A stretch of 6,156 bases of DNA, taken from Clostridiales bacterium (GTDB taxonomy: Bacteria > Bacillota > Clostridia > Lachnospirales > WQUN01). Below, piece after piece: positions 1 through 6,156 of this stretch. Under the pieces are notes generated by a model. That model searched no databases, was not told the origin of the DNA, and worked only from the letters and a program-made list of their open reading frames with translations. Location of the stretch: assembly GCA_031273705.1 (NCBI GenBank), contig JAISRJ010000186.1, positions 1 to 6,156 on the forward strand, written 5' to 3'. Position numbers and translations under genes: made by a program. Numbering within the stretch: position 1 is the stretch's first letter; the number at the start of each line of letters is the position of its first letter.

Positions 1-35
1 TTAAACCAGAGTTTGAAAAGATCGTTAATTATTAA
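1..35 (+). CDS. tpiA: Triosephosphate isomerase, C-terminal end only (partial)
   Basis: Only the last ten codons and the TAA stop (33-35) are present; the rest of the gene lies upstream of the window. The readable residues are KPEFEKIVNY. This matches the usual C-terminus of bacterial triosephosphate isomerase, where a phosphate-binding Gly-Gly-Ala-Ser-Leu segment is followed by Lys-Pro/Ala-Glu-x-Phe-x-x-Ile-Val-Asn. The enzyme interconverts dihydroxyacetone phosphate and glyceraldehyde 3-phosphate in the cytoplasm. The call also fits the context, because tpiA commonly precedes gpmI and eno in glycolytic operons. With ten residues the assignment rests on tail similarity plus gene order, and no catalytic residue is visible. 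Confidence 0.75.
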   Translation, partial: KPEFEKIVNY

Positions 36-64
36 GAGTCAAAACGCCGGATAAATTCTAAGTT

Positions 65-226
65 ATGCCCGCGAGCGTAAGCATTTGCCAAGGACATACG
101 AGAATTTTTAGCGCAAGACAAAGAAGATGGCTGCGCCGCGTACCGGCAAGGTACGCAAGTAGACGTCTGATGCAGTATTGTGCTAAAAAGACCGTATGGA
201 TGGCAAATGATTTCGCTCGCGGGTAT
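65..226. repeat. Long imperfect inverted repeat in the tpiA-gpmI gap
   Basis: Arms 65-89 and 202-226 are reverse complements at 22 of 25 positions, and one of the three differences would be a G-U pair in RNA. Inside them, 95-100 pairs with 193-198 (catacg/cgtatg) and 105-112 pairs with 182-189 (tttttagc/gctaaaaa). At the centre, 138-144 and 150-156 form a perfect 7-bp stem (GCGTACC/GGTACGC) with a GGCAA loop. All these blocks share nearly the same midpoint (about 146), so the whole 162 bases can fold as one interrupted hairpin. It ends 4 bases before the gpmI Shine-Dalgarno site, so it would sit in the transcript leader. The layout resembles ERIC-like or MITE-type palindromes, or a structured 5' leader. 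No transposase, target-site duplication or known RNA family was recognised. Confidence 0.7.
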
Positions 227-230
227 GGTG

Positions 231-238
231 AGAGGAGG
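231..238 (+). promoter_or_regulatory. Shine-Dalgarno site that fixes the gpmI start
   Basis: AGAGGAGG lies four bases before the ATG at 243 and is a near-perfect anti-16S match. The in-frame GTG at 180, which would add 21 residues, has no such site and falls inside the inverted repeat. Family proteins begin close to the Met-Ser-x-Lys-Pro-x-Val-Leu segment encoded from 243. Confidence 0.85.
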
Positions 239-242
239 TAAA

Positions 243-1784
243 ATGAGCCAGAAACCGACTGTATTAATGATTGTGGATGGATTTGGCCTTTCGGATCAAA
301 CCGAAGGCAACGCTATTAAGCTGGCCAATACACCTAATCTGGATAGAATATTTGAAACCTACCCTTGGGAAAAGGGATACGCGAGCGGTCTGTCTGTAGG
401 TTTGCCGGATGGTCAGATGGGCAATTCTGAGGTCGGGCACTTGAATATTGGAGCGGGACGGATCGTATATCAGGAATTGACTCGAATTACCAAGTCGATA
501 CAAGATGGAGATTTTTTTGAAACGCCTGAATTTATTGCCGCAATGGATAACGCCAAAGTAGGCGACGCGTCTTTACATTTGTGCGGATTGCTTTCCGACG
601 GAGGGGTTCACAGCCATAATACGCATTTATACGCTCTGTTGGAACTGGCGAAACGCAGAAATGTAAAGAATGTCTATATTCACGCGTTTTTGGATGGTAG
701 AGATACGCCGCCCACATCCGGCAAAGATTATTTGCTGGAACTGGAAAGTAAAACACGCATATTGGGCATAGGTAAGGTAGCGAGTATATCTGGCAGATAT
801 TACGCAATGGATCGCGATAATCGATGGGAACGCGTAGTTCAGGCATACAGCGCTCTTGTGTATGGCGATGGCGAGACGGCGAACAGCGCCGAAGAATGTA
901 TGACCAGCGCTTATGAGCGGGAAGTAAACGACGAATTTGTTAAGCCGACTGTAATAATCACCGATGGTCAACCAACCGCGTTAATTAAACCCGGCGATTC
1001 TCTTATATTTTTCAATTTCAGACCGGACAGGGCGAGGGAATTAACCAGAGCATTTTGTGATACCGATTTTAAGGGATTCGATAGAAAAAATGGTTTCTTC
1101 CCTTTGACATATGTATGCTTTACAGAGTATGATATGACCATCCCTAACAAATTGGTCGCGTTTAAAGGTCAGTCATTGAAAAATACCTTTGGCGAATATC
1201 TGTCGGGCTTGGGACTAAAACAGTTGCGGCTTGCCGAGACGGAAAAATATGCACATGTGACATTTTTCTTTAACGGCGGTGTCGAAGCCCCCAATAACGG
1301 TGAGGAACGGATTTTGGTTCCGTCTCCTAAAGTGGCGACATATGATCTGCTGCCCGAGATGAGCGCTTATCAAGTGACGGAAAAACTTATTGAGGCGATT
1401 ACTTCTCTTCGATTTGACGCCATTATTATAAATTACGCGAATTCGGATATGGTTGGCCATACCGGAATTGTGGAGGCCGCCATTAAGGCTATCGAGACTG
1501 TAGACGCATGTGTCGGTAAGGTGGAGGAAACGATTCTTAGCGTGGATGGGCAGATGTTTATATGCGCGGACCACGGAAATTCTGAAAAAATGATTGATGA
1601 AGTGACCGGCGAACCTTTCACGGCGCACACAACGAACCCGGTTCCGTTCGTACTGGTAAACTGTCACAAGGCGACCGGGATTGAAAAGAATGGTAAGCTT
1701 AGCGATGTTATCCCCACTATTTTGGAAATGATGAATATAGCGCAGCCAAAGGAAATGACCGGCCGAAGTCTGTTAATACATTGA
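243..1784 (+). CDS. gpmI: 2,3-bisphosphoglycerate-independent phosphoglycerate mutase
   Basis: This cytoplasmic enzyme interconverts 3- and 2-phosphoglycerate using two metal ions (usually Mn2+) and a phosphoserine intermediate. The 513-residue product matches the usual family length. Visible active-site elements are D12 in VDGFG, the phosphorylated serine S62 in GQMGNSEVGHLNIGAGR, H123 in SDGGVHSH, DGRDTPP at 151-157, R185 and R191 around GRYYAMDRDNR, FRPDRAREL at 259-267 (R260, R263), K335 in AETEKYAHVTFF, D402 and H406 in SDMVGHTG, D443-H444 in ADHGNSEKM and H462. This is the complete set expected of the alkaline-phosphatase-like fold with its inserted phosphotransfer domain, so the protein should be active. 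The ATG at 243 was chosen for its strong ribosome binding site. It sits between tpiA and eno, and its product is the enolase substrate. No dPGM-type features are present. Confidence 0.97.
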   Translation: MSQKPTVLMIVDGFGLSDQTEGNAIKLANTPNLDRIFETYPWEKGYASGLSVGLPDGQMGNSEVGHLNIGAGRIVYQELTRITKSIQDGDFFETPEFIAAMDNAKVGDASLHLCGLLSDGGVHSHNTHLYALLELAKRRNVKNVYIHAFLDGRDTPPTSGKDYLLELESKTRILGIGKVASISGRYYAMDRDNRWERVVQAYSALVYGDGETANSAEECMTSAYEREVNDEFVKPTVIITDGQPTALIKPGDSLIFFNFRPDRARELTRAFCDTDFKGFDRKNGFFPLTYVCFTEYDMTIPNKLVAFKGQSLKNTFGEYLSGLGLKQLRLAETEKYAHVTFFFNGGVEAPNNGEERILVPSPKVATYDLLPEMSAYQVTEKLIEAITSLRFDAIIINYANSDMVGHTGIVEAAIKAIETVDACVGKVEETILSVDGQMFICADHGNSEKMIDEVTGEPFTAHTTNPVPFVLVNCHKATGIEKNGKLSDVIPTILEMMNIAQPKEMTGRSLLIH

Positions 1785-1809
1785 ACTTTGTTATGCTTGC
1801 GAGTATAAA
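1781..1809 (+). promoter_or_regulatory. Candidate sigma-70/sigma-A promoter for eno
   Basis: TTGAAC (1781-1786, overlapping the gpmI stop codon) and TATAAA (1804-1809) are separated by 17 bases. Each hexamer is close to the consensus TTGACA and TATAAT. A start site would fall about 35 bases upstream of the eno ATG. This could give enolase, secG and rnr transcription independent of the upstream glycolytic genes. It is a pattern match only, in an A/T-rich gap where chance matches are common. Confidence 0.4.
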
Positions 1810-1850
1810 AACAAATGTATTAAGAACAAAATACGAAAGGATGTATTAAA

Positions 1851-3173
1851 ATGAAAGACGTTATCGAGATTTTGGATGTATACGCGCGCGAGATTTTAGA
1901 CTCCAGAGGAAATCCGACGGTAGAGGTTGAGGTTATAGTCGATAATGACGGCTCGGAATTTTTGGGTCGCGCCGCCGTGCCGTCAGGCGCTTCTACGGGG
2001 GCATTTGAAGCTGTGGAATTGCGTGATGGCGGCGGTCGATTTTTAGGGTTGGGTGTGGAAAAGGCTGTTGAGAATGTGGAAATTATCGCGCAAGAGATTA
2101 TCGGAATGAATAGCTTGGATCAAGCCGCTATTGATCAAGTTATGATTGAACTGGATGGTACTCCCAATAAGGCGAAGCTGGGTGCCAACGCCATTTTGGG
2201 TGTTTCGATGGCTGTCGCGAAAGCGACTGCCGAAGCCCTTAACGTGCCGCTGTACCAATATTTGGGCGGATTTAACGCGAAAAAACTTCCGGTGCCCATG
2301 ATGAATATTCTTAACGGTGGAAAGCACGCTGATAACACTGTAGATTTCCAAGAATTTATGATTATGCCGGTAGGCGCCCCGAATTTTAAAGAAGGGCTGC
2401 GAATGTGCGCGGAAGTTTATCATAACTTGAAGAAGGTTCTTAAATCCAAAAACTTGGCGACCGCCGTCGGCGACGAGGGCGGCTTCGCTCCTAACTTGGC
2501 AACTCCGGAAGAAGTTATAGACCTGATTATAGAAGCCGTGCAGAGCGCGGGTTACGCGCCGGGTAAAGATGTTCGTATCGCGCTTGACGTGGCCGCTACA
2601 GAGTTATATGATGTAAAAGACGGCAAATATCACTTCCCCGGCGAAAGTCAGATGAAAGGTCAAGACATTGTTCGCACAGCCGAGGAATTGATCGATGTTT
2701 ACGCTGGTCTGGTTGATAAATACCCGATTATTTCTATCGAGGATGGCTTGGCGGAAGACGACTGGGACGGCTGGAAATTGCTTACCGATAAATTGGGCAA
2801 AAAGATTCAATTAGTCGGAGACGATTTGTTTGTCACTAATACCGAGCGTTTAGAAAAGGGAATCTCGTTGGGCGTCGCCAATTCTATTCTTGTAAAAGTA
2901 AATCAGATTGGCACCTTGACCGAGACATTTAACGCTATAGCGCTGGCTAATCGCAGCAACATGACCGCCGTGGTTTCCCATCGCTCCGGAGAGACGGAAG
3001 ACACCACCATAGCCGATATAGTTGTGGCGGTAAACGCCGGACAGATTAAAACCGGAGCCCCCGCTCGTTCTGACCGTGTAGCTAAGTACAATCAACTGCT
3101 GCGAATTGAGGAAGAGTTGGAAAATGTAGCGGAATACCCTGGTTTGGAAGCGTTTTTTAACTTAAAATTCTAA
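1851..3173 (+). CDS. eno: Enolase (phosphopyruvate hydratase)
   Basis: Enolase dehydrates 2-phosphoglycerate to phosphoenolpyruvate in the cytoplasm and needs Mg2+. The 440-residue product starts with the typical EILDVYAREILDSRGNPTVEVEV and has the N-terminal loop GRAAVPSGASTG (39-50). Visible catalytic and metal residues are H159 (GGKHADN), E168 (FQEFM), E209 (VGDEGGFAPN), metal ligands D246 (ALDVAATE), E297 (SIEDGLAEDDWDGW) and D324 (VGDDLFVTN), the general base K349 (VKVNQIGTLTET), R378-S379 (SHRSGETEDT, the enolase signature region) and K400 (IKTGAPARSDR). All are intact. It is slightly longer than the common 425-435 residues, with a few extra residues near 31-38. The ATG at 1851 has a GAAAGGA site nine bases upstream. 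gpmI lies 66 bases before it and secG 25 bases after, so it reads as the middle of an operon. Confidence 0.98.
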   Translation: MKDVIEILDVYAREILDSRGNPTVEVEVIVDNDGSEFLGRAAVPSGASTGAFEAVELRDGGGRFLGLGVEKAVENVEIIAQEIIGMNSLDQAAIDQVMIELDGTPNKAKLGANAILGVSMAVAKATAEALNVPLYQYLGGFNAKKLPVPMMNILNGGKHADNTVDFQEFMIMPVGAPNFKEGLRMCAEVYHNLKKVLKSKNLATAVGDEGGFAPNLATPEEVIDLIIEAVQSAGYAPGKDVRIALDVAATELYDVKDGKYHFPGESQMKGQDIVRTAEELIDVYAGLVDKYPIISIEDGLAEDDWDGWKLLTDKLGKKIQLVGDDLFVTNTERLEKGISLGVANSILVKVNQIGTLTETFNAIALANRSNMTAVVSHRSGETEDTTIADIVVAVNAGQIKTGAPARSDRVAKYNQLLRIEEELENVAEYPGLEAFFNLKF

Positions 3174-3198
3174 TCAATATTACCTATTGGAGGGCTTC

Positions 3199-3438
3199 AT
3201 GTCTCTACTTTATATTATTCTTAACAGCGTTTTTATTTTGGTGTGCCTTGGGCTTATAACCGTTATCTTACTGCAAAAGAAAAGCTCGCAAGGCTTGGGA
3301 AGTGTCGCTGGCATGGGCAATTCCGAGACGGTTAATAGGAATCTGGGGCGTACACAGGAAGATCAGCTGGAAAAATTCACTAAAATCGGCGGAGCTATTT
3401 TACTTGTATCTTCCATTGCGCTGTGTCTCGTAAAGTAA
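3199..3438 (+). CDS. secG: Preprotein translocase subunit SecG
   Basis: SecG is the small auxiliary membrane subunit of the SecYEG protein-export channel; it aids SecA-driven translocation. The 79-residue product has a first hydrophobic helix at about residues 4-25, the conserved LLQKKSSQGLGS turn (24-35), a polar Gly/Asn-rich loop, then a second hydrophobic helix at about 62-78. This two-helix layout and length are characteristic of the family. The ATG at 3199 was chosen because GGAGG (3189-3193) sits five bases upstream; the in-frame TTG at 3187 overlaps that site and would add four residues. The gene follows eno by 25 bases and its last 16 bases overlap the proposed rnr start. The eno-secG-rnr order is known from many Bacillota, which supports the call despite the short length. 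Confidence 0.93.
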   Translation: MSLLYIILNSVFILVCLGLITVILLQKKSSQGLGSVAGMGNSETVNRNLGRTQEDQLEKFTKIGGAILLVSSIALCLVK

Positions 3439-5471
3439 AAAAATCAGCCTCAGAAATTGCTTACACGCCTGATAAAGAAATTAAGGAAGAGACAAAAAAT
3501 AAGCCTGTAAAAATGCCCTTAACGGGCATTTTTGATAGGAACCCCAAGGGTTTCGGTTTTATAAGACCGGATATGCCCGGCGACAGCGTTCATGTTTCTT
3601 TTTTTAATACAAATTATGCCGCCCATCGAGATAGAGTAAAATATGAAATTATCTCGCCGCCGGGTATGTATGACAGCCCGGACGGTGTTATAACAAAGGT
3701 TTTGGAGCAGGGCGACAAGCTGATTGTCGGCATATTTCATAAAAAGAAGCGCAATAGCTATGTAGAACCGCTGGATACAAAGTTTGGATATTTTATTCGT
3801 GTGTTGGCGAAGAATAACAATGTCAAGCGTCCGCGAGGGGATAAGCGTCCCAAAAAAGCAGTGGATCTGGATCGGGTTGTAGTGGCGGTGGAACGACCGA
3901 TAGAGGCATTTGAAATGGATGGGAAAATCGTTGAGATTTTGGGCGGCGCCACCGATCCGGGCATCGATGTTCTTAGTGTTATTTTACAGTTTCATCCGCC
4001 TATCGAGTTTCCGGAAGATGTATTGCGCGAAGCCGAACATGTTCGGGAATATGTAGACGAAGGCGAATCCGCGCACAGAAAACGCATTACCGATACAGTA
4101 ATTACAATTGACGGGGCTGACGCCAAAGACCTGGACGATGCTGTGTCTTTGACGATAAACGAGCGCGGTAATTTTATTTTGGGTGTTCATATAGCCGATG
4201 TGAACCATTATGTGAGGGAAAAATCCAATTTGGACTTAGAAGCTCTGGAGCGCGGAACCAGCATTTATTTGGCTGACAGGGTTATACACATGTTGCCCGA
4301 GAAATTGTCGAACGGAATTTGCTCGCTTAACGAAGGGGTTGACCGTTTGACTTTAAGCTGCGAAATGGAAATAGATCATTCAGGCGAAGTTATAGACCAT
4401 AAAATCGAGGAGACGGTAATTTGTGTAAACAAACGCATGTCATATCCCGAAGCGTCAAAAATATTAGATAATGACGAAACAGATTCGCCATATTTTGATT
4501 TGCTTAAACGGATGGAATACTTGTGTAAAATTCTAAGTGATAAGCGTTATGACAGAGGGTCATTGGAATTCGACGTGCCGGAGGCCAAGGTAAGACTTAA
4601 CGGCGCCGGCTGGCCGACGGAGATTTATCTGGAAGAGCGCGGAATCGCTTCTAAAATAATTGAAGAGTTTATGCTGGTCTGCAATGAAACCGTTGCGGAA
4701 CATTTTGCGAAATTGCAAATTCCATTTGTCTTTCGCGTACATGACAAACCTGATAACCGTAAGATGCAGAGACTTAGAGAACTGGCGAAGTCATTCGGGT
4801 ATAAACGAAATCCGGAGGTTATATCCAAAGGCGGCAATCAGAATGAAATACAAGCCTTAATCGAAAATATTAAAGACGCACCTATGGAAAGTATCGTTTG
4901 CAGGGCGGCTTTAAGAACTATGAAGCAGGCGCGTTACTCCGAAAAAAACACAGGGCACTACGGGCTTGCGGCGGAATATTATTGTCATTTTACATCCCCG
5001 ATTCGGCGTTATCCGGATTTACAGATTCACCGGATAATAAAAGAGACTTTACGGGGGCTTACAGATTCTCGCAAAGAGGAACTGATGAATACTATGCCTC
5101 GTGTAAGTGGGATGTGCTCTGTAGCCGAACGCCGCGCGGAGGATTTGGAAAGGCAGGTTCTTCAACTCAAAAAAGTAGAATTTATGGCTGATAAGCTGAA
5201 TCATGTTTACGATGGGATTATAACCGAGATAAAACCGTTCGGGATATTTGTAGAGTTGCCGAACACCGTAGAAGGCATGATATCAGTATACGAAATGCCG
5301 GAATATATCAGATACGAATATTCTTCATATGCCGACTATTATGACGAAGATGACGAACCCAAATTCATAAACCCCTACAACATTGGGCAAAAAATTCGAG
5401 TAAGGGTCACAAATGTGGATTTGGAGCAACGCCGCCTAACATTTAAGATTGAAAAACGCAAAAAAAAATAA
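3423..5471 (+). CDS. rnr: Ribonuclease R (3'-5' exoribonuclease, RNB family)
   Basis: RNase R degrades structured RNA processively from the 3' end and takes part in rRNA, tRNA and mRNA turnover. In the 682-residue product a Lys-rich N-terminus (1-31) is followed by an OB-fold cold-shock domain beginning at GIFDRNPKGFGFI (about 35-85) and a second one at about 115-195. The RNB catalytic domain holds TIDGADAKDLDDAV, with metal-binding Asp at 230, 236, 238 and 239, then YLADRVIHMLPEKLSNGICSL and HFTSPIRRYPD (522-532). A C-terminal S1 domain (about 595-677) ends in a Lys/Arg tail. The product is shorter than E. coli RNase R (813 residues), lacking the N-terminal winged-helix region and a long basic tail. 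The GTG start overlaps secG by 16 bases and has no clear Shine-Dalgarno site; an ATG at 3513 is an alternative, so the exact N-terminus is uncertain. The enzyme identity is not. Confidence 0.95.
   Translation: MSRKVKKSASEIAYTPDKEIKEETKNKPVKMPLTGIFDRNPKGFGFIRPDMPGDSVHVSFFNTNYAAHRDRVKYEIISPPGMYDSPDGVITKVLEQGDKLIVGIFHKKKRNSYVEPLDTKFGYFIRVLAKNNNVKRPRGDKRPKKAVDLDRVVVAVERPIEAFEMDGKIVEILGGATDPGIDVLSVILQFHPPIEFPEDVLREAEHVREYVDEGESAHRKRITDTVITIDGADAKDLDDAVSLTINERGNFILGVHIADVNHYVREKSNLDLEALERGTSIYLADRVIHMLPEKLSNGICSLNEGVDRLTLSCEMEIDHSGEVIDHKIEETVICVNKRMSYPEASKILDNDETDSPYFDLLKRMEYLCKILSDKRYDRGSLEFDVPEAKVRLNGAGWPTEIYLEERGIASKIIEEFMLVCNETVAEHFAKLQIPFVFRVHDKPDNRKMQRLRELAKSFGYKRNPEVISKGGNQNEIQALIENIKDAPMESIVCRAALRTMKQARYSEKNTGHYGLAAEYYCHFTSPIRRYPDLQIHRIIKETLRGLTDSRKEELMNTMPRVSGMCSVAERRAEDLERQVLQLKKVEFMADKLNHVYDGIITEIKPFGIFVELPNTVEGMISVYEMPEYIRYEYSSYADYYDEDDEPKFINPYNIGQKIRVRVTNVDLEQRRLTFKIEKRKKK
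3509..3533 (+). terminator. Terminator-like hairpin inside the 5' end of rnr
   Basis: Arms 3509-3518 (aaaaatgccc) and 3524-3533 (gggcattttt) are perfect reverse complements over ten bases with a five-base TTAAC loop. The six-base ATGCCC/GGGCAT core is followed directly by five T residues, the layout of an intrinsic terminator, here 71 bases after the secG stop. It lies within codons 29-37 of rnr, so it could act as an attenuator that translating ribosomes keep open, or trim part of the transcript after secG. The codons encode an ordinary stretch before the first cold-shock domain, so coincidence remains possible. The core has four G-C pairs. Confidence 0.5.
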
Positions 5472-5605
5472 CCCTCGGTGATTGATACGCTCCCCTTAAA
5501 GTAGACGGTAGAAATAAAAGAAACCGCTGGAAACAGAAAAAGGAGCGTTTTCAATTTTTCGTATGTCTGTCTGCTGGACAAGGAGGCGCTTCAGATTGCC
5601 GAGGG
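5472..5605. repeat. Second long imperfect palindrome, after rnr
   Basis: The left end 5472-5478 (ccctcgg) is the exact reverse complement of 5599-5605 (ccgaggg). Pairing continues inward as RNA with G-U pairs and small bulges: 5479-5485 with 5591-5598, 5488-5490 with 5586-5588, 5494-5497 with 5580-5583, agtagac at 5500-5506 with 5569-5575 (one G-U pair), then a looser A/T-rich section, and cgct at 5525-5528 with agcg at 5544-5547. The midpoints agree (about 5536-5538), so the 134 bases form one interrupted hairpin starting directly after the rnr stop codon. No open reading frame of note and no transposase remnant was recognised. It could be a MITE-like or ERIC-like repeat, a bidirectional terminator region between converging genes, or both. 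Confidence 0.6.
5487..5559 (+). terminator. Possible rho-independent terminator for rnr
   Basis: ACGCTCC (5487-5493) is perfectly complementary to GGAGCGT (5542-5548), and the second arm runs into TTTTCAATTTTT. A smaller CGGT/ACCG pair (5506-5509 with 5523-5526) lies within the long loop. The position just past the rnr stop suits a terminator, but the 48-base loop is much longer than usual, and this fold competes with the symmetric palindrome that occupies the same bases. Confidence 0.35.
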
Positions 5606-5614
5606 GCGCTTCTC

Positions 5615-6156
5615 TTATTGGGTCATAAAATCATTCGGGAGCAATGAGTCAGTATATACGCCCCAAATACCTTTAGTCATCCAATTTTTCACATCACTTA
5701 AATCATTTAGCGTATGTAGGTAAATCCTTACTCCCAGTTTATTAAGATTATTAACAAATGCCTCATTGGCACGTTCAGGCGGCATAACCACCACGGGAAT
5801 GCGCTCTTTTTTTACGAACTCAAGAACCTGCTTCTCAGAATCAGGCGTTAAATACAGCGTGTATAAAATGTTCGGATATTTATAGATCTCGTTTATTTTA
5901 TAGTACATATCTTGGTTGTAGATTTGAATTATTATGCGATCGCGCAGGCTTGGCATAAAAATAGTCGAGTCGTATAGAACTTTGAATTGAGTCAACATTT
6001 GTTCAGTCGTGTATTCAAAGGACTTGGTGTCTGTTACAAGATAGGAGTCTGTATTCTCGGACATAAATTGCAAAATAGCCTGCAGTGATGTCGGCGTAAA
6101 CCGATCCCTGATTTTGCCGGAAGAAAATACCGCGTAGGTATCGGATAATCCATCCG
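5615..6156 (-). CDS. Glycerophosphodiester phosphodiesterase family protein, C-terminal part (partial)
   Basis: The minus-strand frame stays open to the window edge, giving 179 residues plus a stop; the start lies outside. Family members hydrolyse glycerophosphodiesters to glycerol 3-phosphate and an alcohol within a TIM barrel. What is visible is the second half of such a barrel: FTPTSLQAIL, then a strand YLVTDTK whose acidic residue and Lys align with the conserved metal-ligand/Lys strand (usually Ile-Glu-x-Lys), then IIIQIYNQDMYY, NILYTLYLTP, IPVVVMPPE, GVRIYLHTLND and GIWGVYTDSLLP, the last matching the family's closing Gly-x-x-Thr-Asp strand. The N-terminal His-Arg/Ala-Gly and Glu-x-Asp metal motifs fall outside, so activity cannot be judged, nor whether a signal peptide or membrane anchor exists. 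It converges on rnr with 143 bases between stop codons and is not part of the glycolytic operon. Confidence 0.8.
   Translation of the reverse strand, partial: DGLSDTYAVFSSGKIRDRFTPTSLQAILQFMSENTDSYLVTDTKSFEYTTEQMLTQFKVLYDSTIFMPSLRDRIIIQIYNQDMYYKINEIYKYPNILYTLYLTPDSEKQVLEFVKKERIPVVVMPPERANEAFVNNLNKLGVRIYLHTLNDLSDVKNWMTKGIWGVYTDSLLPNDFMTQ

Noticed and set aside
166..190. CTGATG followed by a small stem and AAAAA, resembling a hammerhead ribozyme core
   Set aside because: The conserved A after CTGATG is a C, and the GAAA segment and cleavage-site helix are missing. It is better explained as part of the inverted repeat.
180..242. N-terminal extension of gpmI from a GTG at 180
   Set aside because: There is no ribosome binding site before it, it is encoded by the arm of the inverted repeat, and the 21 extra residues do not match the family. 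The ATG at 243 has a strong site.
264..1667. Several minus-strand open frames of 60-150 residues within gpmI
   Set aside because: They lie opposite a fully conserved gene, show no recognisable domains and have no good start sites; they are antisense shadows.
2043..3095. Minus-strand open frames opposite eno
   Set aside because: Same reasoning: antisense of a highly conserved gene, with no family resemblance.
4660..5191. Two plus-strand open frames (66 and 97 residues) within rnr in another frame
   Set aside because: They overlap the RNB catalytic domain, which is intact in the main frame, and their products show no recognisable motif.
5585..5612. Direct repeat ggcgcttc at 5585-5592 and 5605-5612
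   Set aside because: Two copies of eight bases, one within the palindrome arm and one just outside, are not enough to call a repeat array, an attachment site or a CRISPR.
5580..5626. AAGGAGG followed by a TTG start, suggesting a short gene after rnr
   Set aside because: The frame encodes only about ten residues and lies within the palindrome arm. The purine run is explained by pairing with the left arm.

Overview
The window looks like a chromosomal housekeeping segment from a low-to-middling GC bacterium, most likely a member of the Bacillota (Firmicutes). Three things point there: a triosephosphate isomerase tail followed by cofactor-independent phosphoglycerate mutase and enolase, the eno-secG-rnr order that is common in that phylum, and strong purine-rich Shine-Dalgarno sites. 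I cannot name a genus from the sequence alone.

Positions 1-35 hold the last codons of tpiA. Positions 36-242 separate it from gpmI and contain a long, nearly symmetric inverted repeat (65-226) that ends just before the gpmI ribosome binding site. gpmI (243-1784) and eno (1851-3173) follow and encode successive steps of lower glycolysis. A plausible promoter sits at the gpmI/eno junction. secG (3199-3438), a small SecYEG translocon subunit, starts 25 bases after eno. rnr (RNase R, 3423-5471) overlaps the secG end by 16 bases, so the five plus-strand genes look like one co-oriented operon, possibly with internal promoters. A perfect hairpin followed by a T-run (3509-3533) lies inside the first codons of rnr and looks like an internal terminator or attenuator.

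Positions 5472-5614 are intergenic and almost wholly filled by a second long imperfect palindrome. Beyond it, on the minus strand and converging on rnr, is the C-terminal part of a glycerophosphodiester phosphodiesterase family protein (5615-6156), whose start lies outside the window.

I found no new multi-gene system. The genes are conventional. The observations worth following are the two long palindromic elements in the gaps, which share one short sequence and may be a dispersed MITE-like or structured-RNA family, and the terminator-like hairpin within rnr. I see no tRNA, rRNA, CRISPR array or intact insertion sequence.
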